DNA from: UBA7434 sp042090785
GTDB taxonomy: Bacteria > Pseudomonadota > Gammaproteobacteria > Pseudomonadales > UBA7434
Direction: 5' to 3'
Length of the DNA: 45,173 nucleotides
Assembly (NCBI GenBank): GCA_042090785.1
Contig: JBELIP010000015.1
Span: forward strand, 1 to 45,173
Shown piece after piece: positions 15,887 to 23,998 of this stretch (position 1 is its first letter; every line of letters starts with the position of its first letter). The notes under the pieces are model-generated. The model did not search any database and was not told the origin of the DNA. It saw nothing but the letters and a program-made list of their open reading frames with translations. The position numbers and the translations under genes were made by a program.

Positions 15887-17014
15887 ATGAAAAAATTAAA
15901 TCGATTAAATACAACCGAAGAGCTAATTACTGATATTCGATTAGGTAAGATGGTTGTGTTAATGGACGATGAAGATCGCGAGAATGAAGGCGATTTAGTG
16001 ATTGCTGCGCAGAGTATAACGCCAGAGGCGATTAATTTTATGGCACGCGAAGCTCGTGGTCTAATTTGTATGCCAATGAGTAGGCAGCGCTGCGAGCAAC
16101 TAGACTTACCTTTAATGGTTGATGAAAATCGTGCGGCATACAGCACTAATTTTACTTTATCGATTGAAGCTGCCGAAGGGGTGACTACCGGTATTAGCGC
16201 AGCTGATCGCGCCTGTACTATAAGAGCGGCGTCCAATAAAAACGCTGTGCCCAGTGATATTGTTCAGCCGGGCCATATTTTTCCTTTAATGGCTCAGTCG
16301 GGTGGCGTGTTAGTTAGGGCGGGGCATACCGAGGCAAGTTGTGATTTAGCTCGCCTAGCAGGTTTTGATGAGTCAGCAGTGATTGTTGAGATTATTAATG
16401 ACGATGGCAATATGGCGCGTCGTGAAGATCTCGATGCCTTTGCCATAAAACACGATTTAAAAATTGGCACCATTGCCGATTTAATTCATTATCGCTTGCT
16501 GCACGAAAAAACAGTTAACTTGTTAGAGCATGGCGAAATTAATACTGACCATGGTAAATTCACTATTAATGTTTTTCAGGATAGTACTGATGGCGAAACA
16601 CATTTAGCCTTAGTGAAGGGTACCCCTAAAGGTGATGACCCTACATTGGTAAGAGTGCATACCGGCTCGGCAGTTAGAGATATGTTTGGCGCGCAATTAG
16701 GAGATAAGCCTGATTGGAATATTCATCGCTGTTTAGCGGCAATAGAAAAGGAAGGATGTGGTGTGTTGGTATTACTAGCAACCCATAACACATCTATTGA
16801 TTGGCTCGAGGATGCGCAAATTGCATTAGGTCGCCGCGCTAAGCCTTCAGTGTTAGTGACTAAGGGTAGTGATTCTTTAACAGTTGGTGTGGGATCACAA
16901 ATTCTACGTCAGCTTGGTGTGCAAAAAATGCGTTTAATGGGCCCCGACAAACATTATAGCGGTATATCGGGTTTTGATTTAGAAGTGGTTGAATACGTTG
17001 CTTGCGACGGTTAA
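15887..17014 (+). CDS. ribB: 3,4-dihydroxy-2-butanone-4-phosphate synthase fused to a degenerate GTP cyclohydrolase II-like domain (RibBX type)
   Basis: The N-terminal domain (about 1-205) is a full DHBP synthase, which makes the four-carbon unit for lumazine from ribulose-5-phosphate. It has DDEDRENEGDLVIAA at 27-41, GVTTGISAADRACTIR and RAGHTEASCDLARLAG. The C-terminal domain (about 210-375) has the overall GTP cyclohydrolase II shape (ALVKGTP, VRVHTGSAVRDMFGAQLGDK, MRLMGPDKHYSG). It lacks the three zinc cysteines that occur as C-x10-C-x-C in active RibA, so this half is probably not a cyclohydrolase. A complete RibA is encoded at 28650-29243. Such RibBX hybrids are known in proteobacteria; the role of the X domain is not settled. 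The gene would commonly be auto-annotated ribBA, which overstates its activity. Confidence 0.93.
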   Translation: MKKLNRLNTTEELITDIRLGKMVVLMDDEDRENEGDLVIAAQSITPEAINFMAREARGLICMPMSRQRCEQLDLPLMVDENRAAYSTNFTLSIEAAEGVTTGISAADRACTIRAASNKNAVPSDIVQPGHIFPLMAQSGGVLVRAGHTEASCDLARLAGFDESAVIVEIINDDGNMARREDLDAFAIKHDLKIGTIADLIHYRLLHEKTVNLLEHGEINTDHGKFTINVFQDSTDGETHLALVKGTPKGDDPTLVRVHTGSAVRDMFGAQLGDKPDWNIHRCLAAIEKEGCGVLVLLATHNTSIDWLEDAQIALGRRAKPSVLVTKGSDSLTVGVGSQILRQLGVQKMRLMGPDKHYSGISGFDLEVVEYVACDG

Positions 17015-17035
17015 CAAAAACGGCTTAATATAATT

Positions 17036-17575
17036 ATGAAAACAGAAGCACAAGATCCTCGTTCAATCGACTATCAGCGCTCTGCAGAATTGCAGAAAAA
17101 AATTGACGGCATTAATGTGGTTGGTGGTGTTTGTCAAGATCAGTCATATCGTGTTGCAGTTGTTGTTGGTCGATGGCATGCATTTATTGCCGATAAATTA
17201 TTACAGGGTGCATTGGCAGCCATAAATGAAAGCGGTATTGATGATAGCCAAATAGATATTGTGTATGTACCTGGTTCCTATGAAGTGCCTTTAGCGGTTA
17301 AGCGGTTAGCTAATATTGGTCAGCATAAAGCGATTGTTACACTAGGTGTCATTATTAAAGGCGATACGCCGCATTTTGATTTTGTTGCTGGCGAATGCGC
17401 TCGCGGTATAGCCGACGTAACATTAGAGTATGACTTGCCAATTGGTTTTGGTGTATTAACCGTTAATAATGTTGAGCAAGCGTTAGCGCGCGCCGAAGAA
17501 GGCGAAGCAAATAAAGGGCGTGAAGCCGCATTAGCAGCATTAGAAATGGCAGACTTATTAGAGCGTTTATCGTAA
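17036..17575 (+). CDS. ribH: 6,7-dimethyl-8-ribityllumazine synthase
   Basis: Lumazine synthase condenses the RibD product with the RibB four-carbon unit. The 179-residue product is about 20 residues longer than E. coli RibH at the N-terminus; homology begins near residue 36 (QSYRVAVVVGRWHAFIADKLL). VPGSYEVPLA (substrate binding), LGVIIKGDTPHFDFVAGE with the catalytic His, and PIGFGVLTVNN are diagnostic. The classic motif GxxFN is here GRWHA, a known variant class seen in RibH2-type enzymes. Its final TAA shares one base with the nusB start, a tight translational coupling. Confidence 0.94.
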   Translation: MKTEAQDPRSIDYQRSAELQKKIDGINVVGGVCQDQSYRVAVVVGRWHAFIADKLLQGALAAINESGIDDSQIDIVYVPGSYEVPLAVKRLANIGQHKAIVTLGVIIKGDTPHFDFVAGECARGIADVTLEYDLPIGFGVLTVNNVEQALARAEEGEANKGREAALAALEMADLLERLS

Positions 17576-18045
17576 TGGCAAAACCTTCACCTGATCAAAT
17601 TAAACGTCGTGCACTGGCAAGCGAGCGTCATAAGGCGCGTCATTTTGCTATGCAAGGCTTGTATCAATGGCATTTAACATCAGCACAGGCCAATGAAATT
17701 GCGGCACAGTTTCGTGTTGATTTTAATATGAAAGGCACAGACCTTGATTATTTTATGGAGCTACTATCGGGCGTGCAGCGTACCGCGAACGCATTAGATG
17801 AATTGCTAACGCCCTATGCCGATGATAGAACATTAGAAGAGTGCGATCCTATAACCCATGCTTTATTGCGCATTAGCACGTATGAATTAAAAAATCGTAT
17901 TGATGTGCCTTATAAAGTCTCAATTAACGAGGCGGTTAATTTGGCTAAGAAATTTGGCCCAGAAGATAGCCATAAATTTGTAAATGGTTTATTAGATAAA
18001 GTAGCAGCCGAAGTGCGTGCTTTAGAAGTAGCTGCTCAGCAATAA
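17575..18045 (+). CDS. nusB: Transcription antitermination factor NusB
   Basis: NusB with NusE (S10) binds boxA RNA and supports antitermination of rRNA operons. The all-helical 156-residue protein has KARHFAMQGLYQWHLT near the start, then LLRISTYELKNRIDVPYKVSINEAVNLAKKFG and KFVNGLLDKVA, the family signature. The start overlaps the ribH stop (TAATG). A boxA to which it could bind is visible in this window in front of 16S rRNA (44888-44900). Transcription probably continues across the repeat region toward thiL. Confidence 0.97.
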   Translation: MAKPSPDQIKRRALASERHKARHFAMQGLYQWHLTSAQANEIAAQFRVDFNMKGTDLDYFMELLSGVQRTANALDELLTPYADDRTLEECDPITHALLRISTYELKNRIDVPYKVSINEAVNLAKKFGPEDSHKFVNGLLDKVAAEVRALEVAAQQ

Positions 18046-18146
18046 TATTTATTGCATTAATGATTTTTAAAGTTATAGATTAATTTAATTAAGCGCAATT
18101 GAATCAAGTTAAGCGTTAAGCTGATAGTTGAACTCAATATTCAGTA

Positions 18147-18312
18147 AAAAGTTGAGTGAAAAGTTGAGTGAAAAGTTGANNNNNNNNNNNNNNNNNNNNN
18201 NNNNNNNNNNNNNNNNNNNNNNNNNNNNNNNNNNNNNNNNNNNNNNNNNNNNNNNNNNNNNNNNNNNNNNNNNNNNNNNAAAAGTTGAGTGAAAAGTTGA
18301 GTGAAAAGTTGA
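18147..18312. repeat. 12-bp tandem repeat array interrupted by an assembly gap
   Basis: The unit AAAAGTTGAGTG occurs at 18147-18158 and 18159-18170 with a partial copy to 18179, then again at 18280-18291 and 18292-18303 with a partial copy to 18312. The 100 Ns between lie wholly inside the array, so the true copy number is unknown and probably large enough to break a short-read assembly. The last partial unit ends six bases before the thiL start codon. The unit has no internal inverted repeat and no spacers, so it is not a CRISPR array. Confidence 0.93.
18180..18279. other. Assembly gap, 100 N
   Basis: Exactly 100 undetermined bases, a conventional placeholder for a gap of unknown size, flanked on both sides by the same 12-bp repeat in the same phase. 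Confidence 0.98.
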
Positions 18313-18318
18313 ATAAAA

Positions 18319-19314
18319 ATGGATTCTCTATCCGAGTTTGACATTATCAAGCGTTACTTTTCTTTTGCGGACGCTTCGCATAAGTTATCTACAGTAGATG
18401 CTTTAGTGGGTATTGGCGACGATGCCGCTGTAATTCCTGCAACAAAAACACCTTTAGTTGTTGCTACCGATACCTTAATAGAAGGTGTGCATTTCCCTCG
18501 TGAATTTTCAGCCGAACATGTTGCCAGCCGCGCCATGGGCGTTAACCTAAGTGACTTTGCGGCTATGGGTGCGACACCTCGCTGGATGACTATGGCGCTG
18601 TCCTTATCGCATGTCGAGCCCACTTGGTTGACAGCGTTTTCACAATCTTTGGCTCAGTTATGTCGGCAATACAATGTCACATTAATTGGTGGGGATACCA
18701 CAAAAATTGATCGCGGCTTAGTTGTTTCGTTAACTATTATGGGCGAAACAAAAAGTGAATCAGGTTTATGTTTACGTCGAAATGGCGCGCAAGTGGGTGA
18801 CGATGTCTGGGTGAGCGGTGCATTAGGTAAAGGCGCGGGCGCATTACAATTACTCATGCCAACTAAAAATGCGACGCAGTGGGCTTGTAACGATAATGAC
18901 CGAGCAGAGTTACTTTCGTCATTTTATGCGCCAGAGCCACGTTTAGATCTTGGTAGTCAACTGGTTGGTGTTGCCTCATCAGCCATAGATATTTCCGATG
19001 GATTAATTGCTGATGCGTACCATATTGCCTCGCAAAGCCAAGTCAAAATAATAATAGAAGGTGATGACTTGCCGATTCATAAAGGCTTAGTGACAAACGC
19101 TAATTGCCAGCAAGTGCAGCAATGGGTGTTAAGTGGTGGTGATGAATACGAGCTCTTATTTACTGCCGCAGCTGCTCAAACAGCAATCATTCAATCTCTA
19201 TCGTCATCGCTTTCGCTGCCTTGCACAAAAATAGGTAGCGTAGTTGAAGGGGCAGATGTAGCCGTGCAAGGCAAAGGTTGGGATATTAATAATAAAGGCT
19301 ATACGCATTTTTAA
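18319..19314 (+). CDS. thiL: Thiamine-monophosphate kinase
   Basis: ThiL phosphorylates thiamin monophosphate to the active cofactor TPP, using ATP. The 331-residue product begins MDSLSEFDIIKRYF and has the Mg/ATP-binding landmarks GIGDDAAVI, VATDTLIEGVHF, AVNLSD-like MGVNLSDFAAMGATPRW, LIGGDTTK and the C-terminal SSAIDISDGLIAD and LSGGDEYELLF. Length and order are normal for the AIR synthase-like family. No standard ribosome binding site stands before the ATG; the only upstream sequence is the 12-bp repeat, so the array supplies the leader. It follows nusB and precedes pgpA, as in many gammaproteobacteria. The TPP it makes is the ligand of the riboswitch at 26598-26700. Confidence 0.96.
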   Translation: MDSLSEFDIIKRYFSFADASHKLSTVDALVGIGDDAAVIPATKTPLVVATDTLIEGVHFPREFSAEHVASRAMGVNLSDFAAMGATPRWMTMALSLSHVEPTWLTAFSQSLAQLCRQYNVTLIGGDTTKIDRGLVVSLTIMGETKSESGLCLRRNGAQVGDDVWVSGALGKGAGALQLLMPTKNATQWACNDNDRAELLSSFYAPEPRLDLGSQLVGVASSAIDISDGLIADAYHIASQSQVKIIIEGDDLPIHKGLVTNANCQQVQQWVLSGGDEYELLFTAAAAQTAIIQSLSSSLSLPCTKIGSVVEGADVAVQGKGWDINNKGYTHF

Positions 19315-19328
19315 GCAAAGGTGGTGAT

Positions 19329-19817
19329 GTGACTGACAATAAAAAAAACCCGACATGGGCATTTTTGATTTCGCATCCTGCGCATTTTTTTGGCTTAGGT
19401 TTGGGTAGCGGCTTAACAGGTTTCGCACCAGGTACTTTTGGTACCTTGGCGGCCATTCCATTATGGTGGATGATTGCAGCACAGCCTTTTATTATACAGT
19501 GTGTAGTTATTGTTTTCGCCAGTGTAGTAGGTATTTATTTTTGCTCGAAGACGGCCAGTGATTTAGGTACGCATGATCATGGCGCTATTGTCTGGGATGA
19601 GTTTGTTGGTTATTGGATTGCTATGTTATTTGCACCGGCGGGCTGGTTATGGGTTGTGGTTGGTTTTATATTATTTCGAATTTTTGATATTTTAAAACCA
19701 TGGCCGATTAGTTATCTCGATAAACATATTCATGGCGGTCTGGGTATTATGCTAGATGATATTGTTGCTGGTTTATTAGCTGGCATTGTTATGATTTTTT
19801 TGGCAACGTTATTTTAA
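19329..19817 (+). CDS. pgpA: Phosphatidylglycerophosphatase A
   Basis: PgpA removes phosphate from phosphatidylglycerophosphate to give phosphatidylglycerol in the inner membrane. The 162-residue product starts at GTG 19329 after AAAGGTGGTGA and reads NPTWAFLISHPAHFFGLGLG, then FAPGTFGTLAAIPLWW, HDHGAIVWDEFVGYWIAM, RIFDILKPWPISYLD and GLGIMLDDIVAG. These are the family's metal and phosphate-binding motifs. Three or four membrane helices are visible. It lies 14 bases after thiL, the usual nusB-thiL-pgpA arrangement, and ends the cluster with slyD close behind. Confidence 0.96.
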   Translation: MTDNKKNPTWAFLISHPAHFFGLGLGSGLTGFAPGTFGTLAAIPLWWMIAAQPFIIQCVVIVFASVVGIYFCSKTASDLGTHDHGAIVWDEFVGYWIAMLFAPAGWLWVVVGFILFRIFDILKPWPISYLDKHIHGGLGIMLDDIVAGLLAGIVMIFLATLF

Positions 19818-19850
19818 TAATATGTTATAGATATTTTTTTTAGGAATGCT

Positions 19851-20336
19851 ATGAAAATTGATAAAAATTTAGTGGCCACTTTTAGTTATATTTTAAAAAA
19901 TAATAAAGGTGAGGAGCTTGAAAGATCATCCGCTGACGAGCCAATGGCTTATTTACATGGCCATGGTAATATCTTGCCAGATTTAGAAACTGCTTTGCTG
20001 GGCGCTGAAATCGGTGACAAGTTAGATGTTGATCTAACGGCGGCGCAAGCGTATGGCGAACGTGTTGAGGCTGACGCTATGCGTGTGCCAATAAAGCATT
20101 TGTTGACTAAGTCTAAACGATTTAAGGCAGGGCAAATTGTTAAGGTGAATACTGCCGATGGTCCCAGAGACGCAACAGTCACTAAGGTCGGTAAGTTTAA
20201 TGTTGATATTGATACCAATCACCCATTGGCGGGTATAGATATTAGTTTTTCGGTTGCGATTCTTGATGTTAGAGAAGCGACAGCCGAAGAGATTTCTCAT
20301 GGTCATGCGCACGGCTTAGGCGGTCATGCTCACTAG
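19851..20336 (+). CDS. slyD: FKBP-type peptidyl-prolyl isomerase, SlyD family
   Basis: SlyD-type proteins combine prolyl isomerase and chaperone activity and help insert nickel into hydrogenase. The 161-residue product has the FKBP core with the chaperone insert-in-flap: NLVATFSYILKNNKGEELE, PMAYLHGHGNILPDLETAL, AYGERV and HPLAGIDISFSVAILDVREA. The C-terminal metal-binding tail is short (SHGHAHGLGGHAH, six histidines) compared with the long His/Cys tail of E. coli SlyD. A TAGGAA site precedes the ATG. It could equally be named fklB/FKBP; the residues around GHGNILP favour SlyD. Confidence 0.9.
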   Translation: MKIDKNLVATFSYILKNNKGEELERSSADEPMAYLHGHGNILPDLETALLGAEIGDKLDVDLTAAQAYGERVEADAMRVPIKHLLTKSKRFKAGQIVKVNTADGPRDATVTKVGKFNVDIDTNHPLAGIDISFSVAILDVREATAEEISHGHAHGLGGHAH

Positions 20337-20344
20337 CTACGTGT

Positions 20345-20372
20345 CGGTTCGAAATATCGTTTCGATATACCG
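20345..20372 (+). terminator. Possible hairpin terminator after slyD
   Basis: ATATCG (20354-20359) pairs with CGATAT (20363-20368) across TTT, and outer CGGT (20345-20348) can pair with ACCG (20369-20372) with a five-base bulge. It starts nine bases after the slyD stop. There is no immediate T-run, so termination is only suggested. Confidence 0.35.
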
Positions 20373-20564
20373 CTCAGGCATGCAAACATAGTTTTTTCGT
20401 TAGATTGAATTTTTTGGACTAAGCACGCATCAAAAGTGTGATCCTCTGCACAAGACTCTCTAGAATCTTTTTTGGCTATTCTCTTCTCCGCTATACCTAA
20501 TTAATACCTTGTAAGAGACGATTTATTTATAGGTCTATTAATGAATTTACCAGCGGAGTTAAAA

Positions 20565-21260
20565 ATGTTAAATGGCAAGAATAAAAAATTAGCGCGGACA
20601 GCAATAAAGCGAATGAGTTTATCAGCACTGTTCACTGTGTCGGCTATGACATCATCGAGTAGTTATGCAGGCACGGCAATAGGCGTGGGCGGTAGTACAC
20701 TAGGTTACCAAGTGGCTTTATCGCAGTCGATAAGTGAAAATGTTAATGTAAAGCTTGCGCATAACGCCGCCTCTCGCGGTTTTGATGGTGAAACAGATGG
20801 CGTTAATTATGATTACGATTTTGATTTTGAATCAACTAGTTTATTAATTGATTGGCATATATTGGGTGGTGGTTTTCGTCTAACTACGGGTGCCTTAATT
20901 AATGATAATAAAATTTTTGCGCAAAGTGATATCGATGGACTAACACTCGAAGTGGGCGATACGGTTTTTACCAGTGCCGAAGTAGGTCGTTTAGAGGGTG
21001 ATATTAGCTTTGATTCTTATGCACCTTATTTGGGTTTTGGCTGGGGTCGTGCCATTGTAGACGGCTTTAGTTTTGTATTCGATATCGGTGTGGTTTTTCA
21101 AGGCGAGCCTGAAGTCAGCTTGCAAAGTGTAGGCGGAACATTTTCAAACAATCCATTATTATTAGCCGAAGTAGAGCGAGAAGAGCAAGAGCTGCAAGAG
21201 GATGCTGATGAGTTTGATATGTATCCAGTGCTTTCTTTGGGTTTGTTCTATAGTTTTTAA
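20565..21260 (+). CDS. Small outer-membrane beta-barrel protein of unknown function
   Basis: I choose ATG 20565 because GGAG at 20553-20556 precedes it at 8 bases; an ATG 24 bases upstream lacks such a site. The 231-residue product has a signal peptide (KKLARTAIKRMSLSALF core, probable cleavage after SSSYA). Alternating hydrophobic and polar strands follow: GYQVALSQSISENVNVKLA, FESTSLLIDWHILGGGF, YAPYLGFGWGRAI and MYPVLSLGLFYSF. The final Phe is the usual signal for outer-membrane assembly. The pattern is that of an OmpA-type or OmpW-type eight-stranded barrel, without a peptidoglycan-binding domain. An Asp/Tyr-rich loop (YDYDFDFE) and a Glu-rich late loop are likely surface exposed. It stands alone between slyD and the thiamin operon. 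I do not recognise the exact family. Confidence 0.7.
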   Translation: MLNGKNKKLARTAIKRMSLSALFTVSAMTSSSSYAGTAIGVGGSTLGYQVALSQSISENVNVKLAHNAASRGFDGETDGVNYDYDFDFESTSLLIDWHILGGGFRLTTGALINDNKIFAQSDIDGLTLEVGDTVFTSAEVGRLEGDISFDSYAPYLGFGWGRAIVDGFSFVFDIGVVFQGEPEVSLQSVGGTFSNNPLLLAEVEREEQELQEDADEFDMYPVLSLGLFYSF

Positions 21261-21321
21261 TTAAAGGTTTAAGTTTAAGGTTTTAGATATTTGCTGTTTG
21301 TTTTTTTTGTATTCCATCTAG

Positions 21322-21357
21322 TTAGTCAGATTGTTTTTACAGTCTGGCTATTTTTTT
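21322..21357 (+). terminator. Rho-independent terminator between the barrel gene and the thiamin operon
   Basis: TAGTCAGATT pairs with AGTCTGGCTA (G-T pairs allowed) across a T-rich loop and is followed by seven T residues. It lies between convergent genes. An upstream T-run (21297-21308) and A-rich complement could let it work in both directions. Confidence 0.75.
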
Positions 21358-21363
21358 ACTTAT

Positions 21364-22470
21364 TCATTGATGGCATATAATTTGAGTAATACCACCTTCT
21401 ACTGAAAATGCATTGATATTTTTATTACGTAATAGCTGGCAGGCTTGCTGGCTTCTTACGCCAGACTGACAATATAAAATAACCGTTTTATTTTCCATAA
21501 TATCGCTACTTGATATGTTAATTTGATCAAGCGGTATATGTTCACCGCCTAAGTGAAATGCCTCCCGTTCATTTTTATCTCGTACATCGATTAATAGTAC
21601 ATCGCTATGCTTACACCATTGGCTAAATTCTACTGCGCTAATACTAGGTGCACTAAGTGATTGTGAGGCGCACTGCATAATATAATCAGTGCATAAGGGA
21701 TTAAATAAAGTGCTTTCATTGGAGTCTTTGTTATTACAGCAAGAGCAGTGCTCGTTTTTTTGCAGTGCAATTTTTTGAAACTGCATATCGTGGGTTTCAA
21801 CCAGTAATAAAGTATTGTCAATAGCAGAAGGCATGCCGGTTAATACTTTTAAGGCTTCGGTCGCTTGCAGTGTGCCTAGCAGTCCGGGTAATACCCCTAA
21901 CACACCCGCAGTGTTGCAATCGGGTGCGTCTTGAGGCGGGTTAGGGAATAAACAGCGAAAGCAGCTTTTATCTGGCATGAATAAAGCGCACTGACCACTG
22001 AATTGGTAAATGCTAGCGTAAAGCCATGGAGTGTCATTGAGTTTGCATACGTCATTAATTAAATAGCGTGTAGCAAAGTTGTCGGTGCAGTCGAGTACTA
22101 GGTCGGCGTCTTTTATTAATATATCGGCATTGTTAGCGCTAAGCGCTTGATTAATAAATGTAATATGAATGTTGCTATTAATACCTTGTAAGCGCTGTTG
22201 GGTACACTGCGCTTTGTTTTTATTGATGTCATTTTCAGAATAAGTAATTTGGCGTTGTAAATTACTGAGTTCAACGGTATCGCCGTCAATGAGTGTTAGG
22301 TTACCAACGCCTGCAGCCGCTAAATATAAACTGACAGGTGCGCCTAGTCCGCCACAGCCAACAATTAATACGCGAGCGTTTTTTAGTTTGGTTTGTCCGG
22401 TAATGCCAATGCTTGGCAGTTGTATGTGTCGCGTGTAGCGTAGATATTCTTGCGAGCTGAATGTTGTCAT
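21364..22470 (-). CDS. ThiF/MoeB-type adenylyltransferase with C-terminal rhodanese domain
   Basis: Proteins of this family adenylate the C-terminal glycine of a ubiquitin-like sulfur carrier (ThiS, MoaD). The 368-residue product has YLRYTRHIQLPSIGITGQ, the nucleotide loop VLIVGCGGLGAPVSLYLA, DGDTVELSNLQRQ, the catalytic-cysteine region DCNTAGVLGVLPGLLGTLQ, and zinc pairs CFRC and CSCC. From about residue 265 a rhodanese domain follows (LLIDVRDKNEREAFHLGGE, active-site loop YCQSGVRSQQA with a cysteine). It is the last gene of the TPP-riboswitch operon, so a role in thiazole sulfur transfer is likely. No thiS, thiG or moaD is in the window, so MoeB-type or general sulfur transfer remains possible. 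Confidence 0.85.
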   Translation of the reverse strand: MTTFSSQEYLRYTRHIQLPSIGITGQTKLKNARVLIVGCGGLGAPVSLYLAAAGVGNLTLIDGDTVELSNLQRQITYSENDINKNKAQCTQQRLQGINSNIHITFINQALSANNADILIKDADLVLDCTDNFATRYLINDVCKLNDTPWLYASIYQFSGQCALFMPDKSCFRCLFPNPPQDAPDCNTAGVLGVLPGLLGTLQATEALKVLTGMPSAIDNTLLLVETHDMQFQKIALQKNEHCSCCNNKDSNESTLFNPLCTDYIMQCASQSLSAPSISAVEFSQWCKHSDVLLIDVRDKNEREAFHLGGEHIPLDQINISSSDIMENKTVILYCQSGVRSQQACQLLRNKNINAFSVEGGITQIICHQ

Positions 22471-22510
22471 AGTTTTTTTACTGTCAACATGGGCGGTCGG
22501 TTAAATAACA

Positions 22511-23332
22511 TTACATAGTTAAATTATTCAGCTCACTCGCATGATTATAGAGCTTGCAAGTATAACGGTATATCTGTTGGGCGATAATGAGTTCTTCGGC
22601 TTCAATACCTGATAATGCAGACATATGGTGAATATCGATATTAATTTCAGTGGCTAGGTCGGCAAAATCCATGCTAGCAATGCCGCCGCCAGAAAACTCC
22701 CAGTCGAGCATAATGAAGCGAGCTTCTTTTCCTTCTGAAGCCTTAGTCAGTAATATATTACTCGCATTTAAATCATTATGACAGAGTACGCGTTCTTGGC
22801 CGTAGCGGTGTTGATAGCTATGGCATAGCGCTAATATAACATCATATTCGCTAATGACATTGCTGTTGGTAATGAGTACTTTTTCATTTATGGCTTGCCA
22901 ATACTGAGTTATGCAGTCAGAGTAACTGAAGTTAGGAATATCCAGTTTAATAGAATGAATTTTTTTAAGTGTATTACAGAGCAGGGAAAGCTGTTCTTCA
23001 GTTACTGCGGCTAGCTCTTTTAAGGTTTGCCCTTCAATATATTCACTAATACGGTAGTCACCGGCGGGGTGCTGGTAAACAATTTTTGGTGCACTTCCTA
23101 ATTGATTAACTGCATATTGTGTTTGGTGTTCTTGTAGCCTACTGGCTGAGTAAAGTGGATTGTGATGGTGGATGCGTAATACCCATCGTTGTCTTTTACT
23201 ATGAATTAAATAACTTTGGTTGTTGATACTGCCATGCAGTTTTTTCTCAACAGCCGGAGACTCAGTGAAATTTAATTCCCAGTGTGGCCATTGATTTAAA
23301 TAATGTTCAGCGCGCGAATGATTATTGTGCAT
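22511..23332 (-). CDS. thiK: Thiamine kinase-like aminoglycoside/choline-kinase-fold phosphotransferase (ThiK-like)
   Basis: I choose ATG at 23330-23332, giving 273 residues beginning MHNNHSRAEHYLNQWPHW; a longer frame would run back into pnuT. The small-molecule kinase fold is shown by a Gly-poor N-lobe (KKLHGSINNQSYLIH), the catalytic loop VLCHNDLNASNILL with the HxDxxxxN pattern, and the metal-binding LDWEFSGGGIASMDFADLA. In this operon the likely substrate is imported thiamin, giving thiamin monophosphate for ThiL. Another alcohol substrate such as choline cannot be excluded from sequence alone. It starts four bases after the pnuT stop, so translation is probably coupled. There is a 40-base gap to the ThiF-rhodanese gene. 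Confidence 0.75.
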   Translation of the reverse strand: MHNNHSRAEHYLNQWPHWELNFTESPAVEKKLHGSINNQSYLIHSKRQRWVLRIHHHNPLYSASRLQEHQTQYAVNQLGSAPKIVYQHPAGDYRISEYIEGQTLKELAAVTEEQLSLLCNTLKKIHSIKLDIPNFSYSDCITQYWQAINEKVLITNSNVISEYDVILALCHSYQHRYGQERVLCHNDLNASNILLTKASEGKEARFIMLDWEFSGGGIASMDFADLATEINIDIHHMSALSGIEAEELIIAQQIYRYTCKLYNHASELNNLTM

Positions 23333-23336
23333 GTAC

Positions 23337-23981
23337 TTAATTATTGGTTGCGAGTGTTTTTTCGGTTTTTTGTTGATACAGCATTTTCCAATGGAGATAG
23401 CCATAAGTCGCAATGATAACGTAGAGCGCAAACAATAGGGCGGTGAAATATAATTCTTTGCTGATATAAAGATAAATCGATACGGTATCAATAACTATCC
23501 AGTAAAGCCAGTTTTCAAGTACTTTGTTAACGACCATCCATGTGGCAAAAAAGCTTGACCATGTAGTGAGTGAGTCGAAGTAGGGAAAGGCTGCATCGGT
23601 ATAATTATCTAAATAAAAACCTGATAAAGCGGATAGTAATATAATAGAAGCTATAGCATTTATGTGCTTTTTGCAGTCCCAAACTTTAATCGTTGTTTTG
23701 TTTTCGGTTGCGGCGGTAAGCAAATCGACTTTAGGTTGATGATTTTTCCACATGACCCAACCATAAACAGCCATGACAACATAGAATATATTTAATGCTG
23801 AATCCATATAGAGTTGGTATTGAAAAAAAACGAGTACATATATGCCGGAACCAATTATGGCGGCTAGCCAGCAACCACGATGTTCTCTTGAGGCTAAAAT
23901 TACATAGGTAAGTGAGGCCAAAACAGCAATAATTTCAGGTATTGAGTAAGCGCTGAGTTCAGCCCAAATATTGAATAGCAT
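23337..23981 (-). CDS. pnuT: PnuT-type thiamin permease (PnuC family)
   Basis: PnuC-family proteins let unphosphorylated vitamins cross the inner membrane, where phosphorylation traps them. The 214-residue product has about seven membrane helices and the family motifs EIIAVLASLTYVILASREHRG near the start, FYVVMAVYGWVMWKN with its conserved W-x-x-W-like cluster, and VLENWLYWIVIDTVSIYLYI. A near-consensus ribosome binding site (AGGGAGGA) precedes the ATG. Gene context with a TPP riboswitch, a thiamin-binding protein and a kinase points to thiamin (PnuT) rather than nicotinamide riboside. The spacer upstream (to 24071) contains a perfect 12-bp palindrome. Confidence 0.88.
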   Translation of the reverse strand: MLFNIWAELSAYSIPEIIAVLASLTYVILASREHRGCWLAAIIGSGIYVLVFFQYQLYMDSALNIFYVVMAVYGWVMWKNHQPKVDLLTAATENKTTIKVWDCKKHINAIASIILLSALSGFYLDNYTDAAFPYFDSLTTWSSFFATWMVVNKVLENWLYWIVIDTVSIYLYISKELYFTALLFALYVIIATYGYLHWKMLYQQKTEKTLATNN

Positions 23982-23998
23982 AAAATCCTCCCTGCCTT

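Noticed and set aside
18147..18312. CRISPR array
   Set aside because: The 12-bp units are directly adjacent with no spacers, and no cas genes occur in the window.
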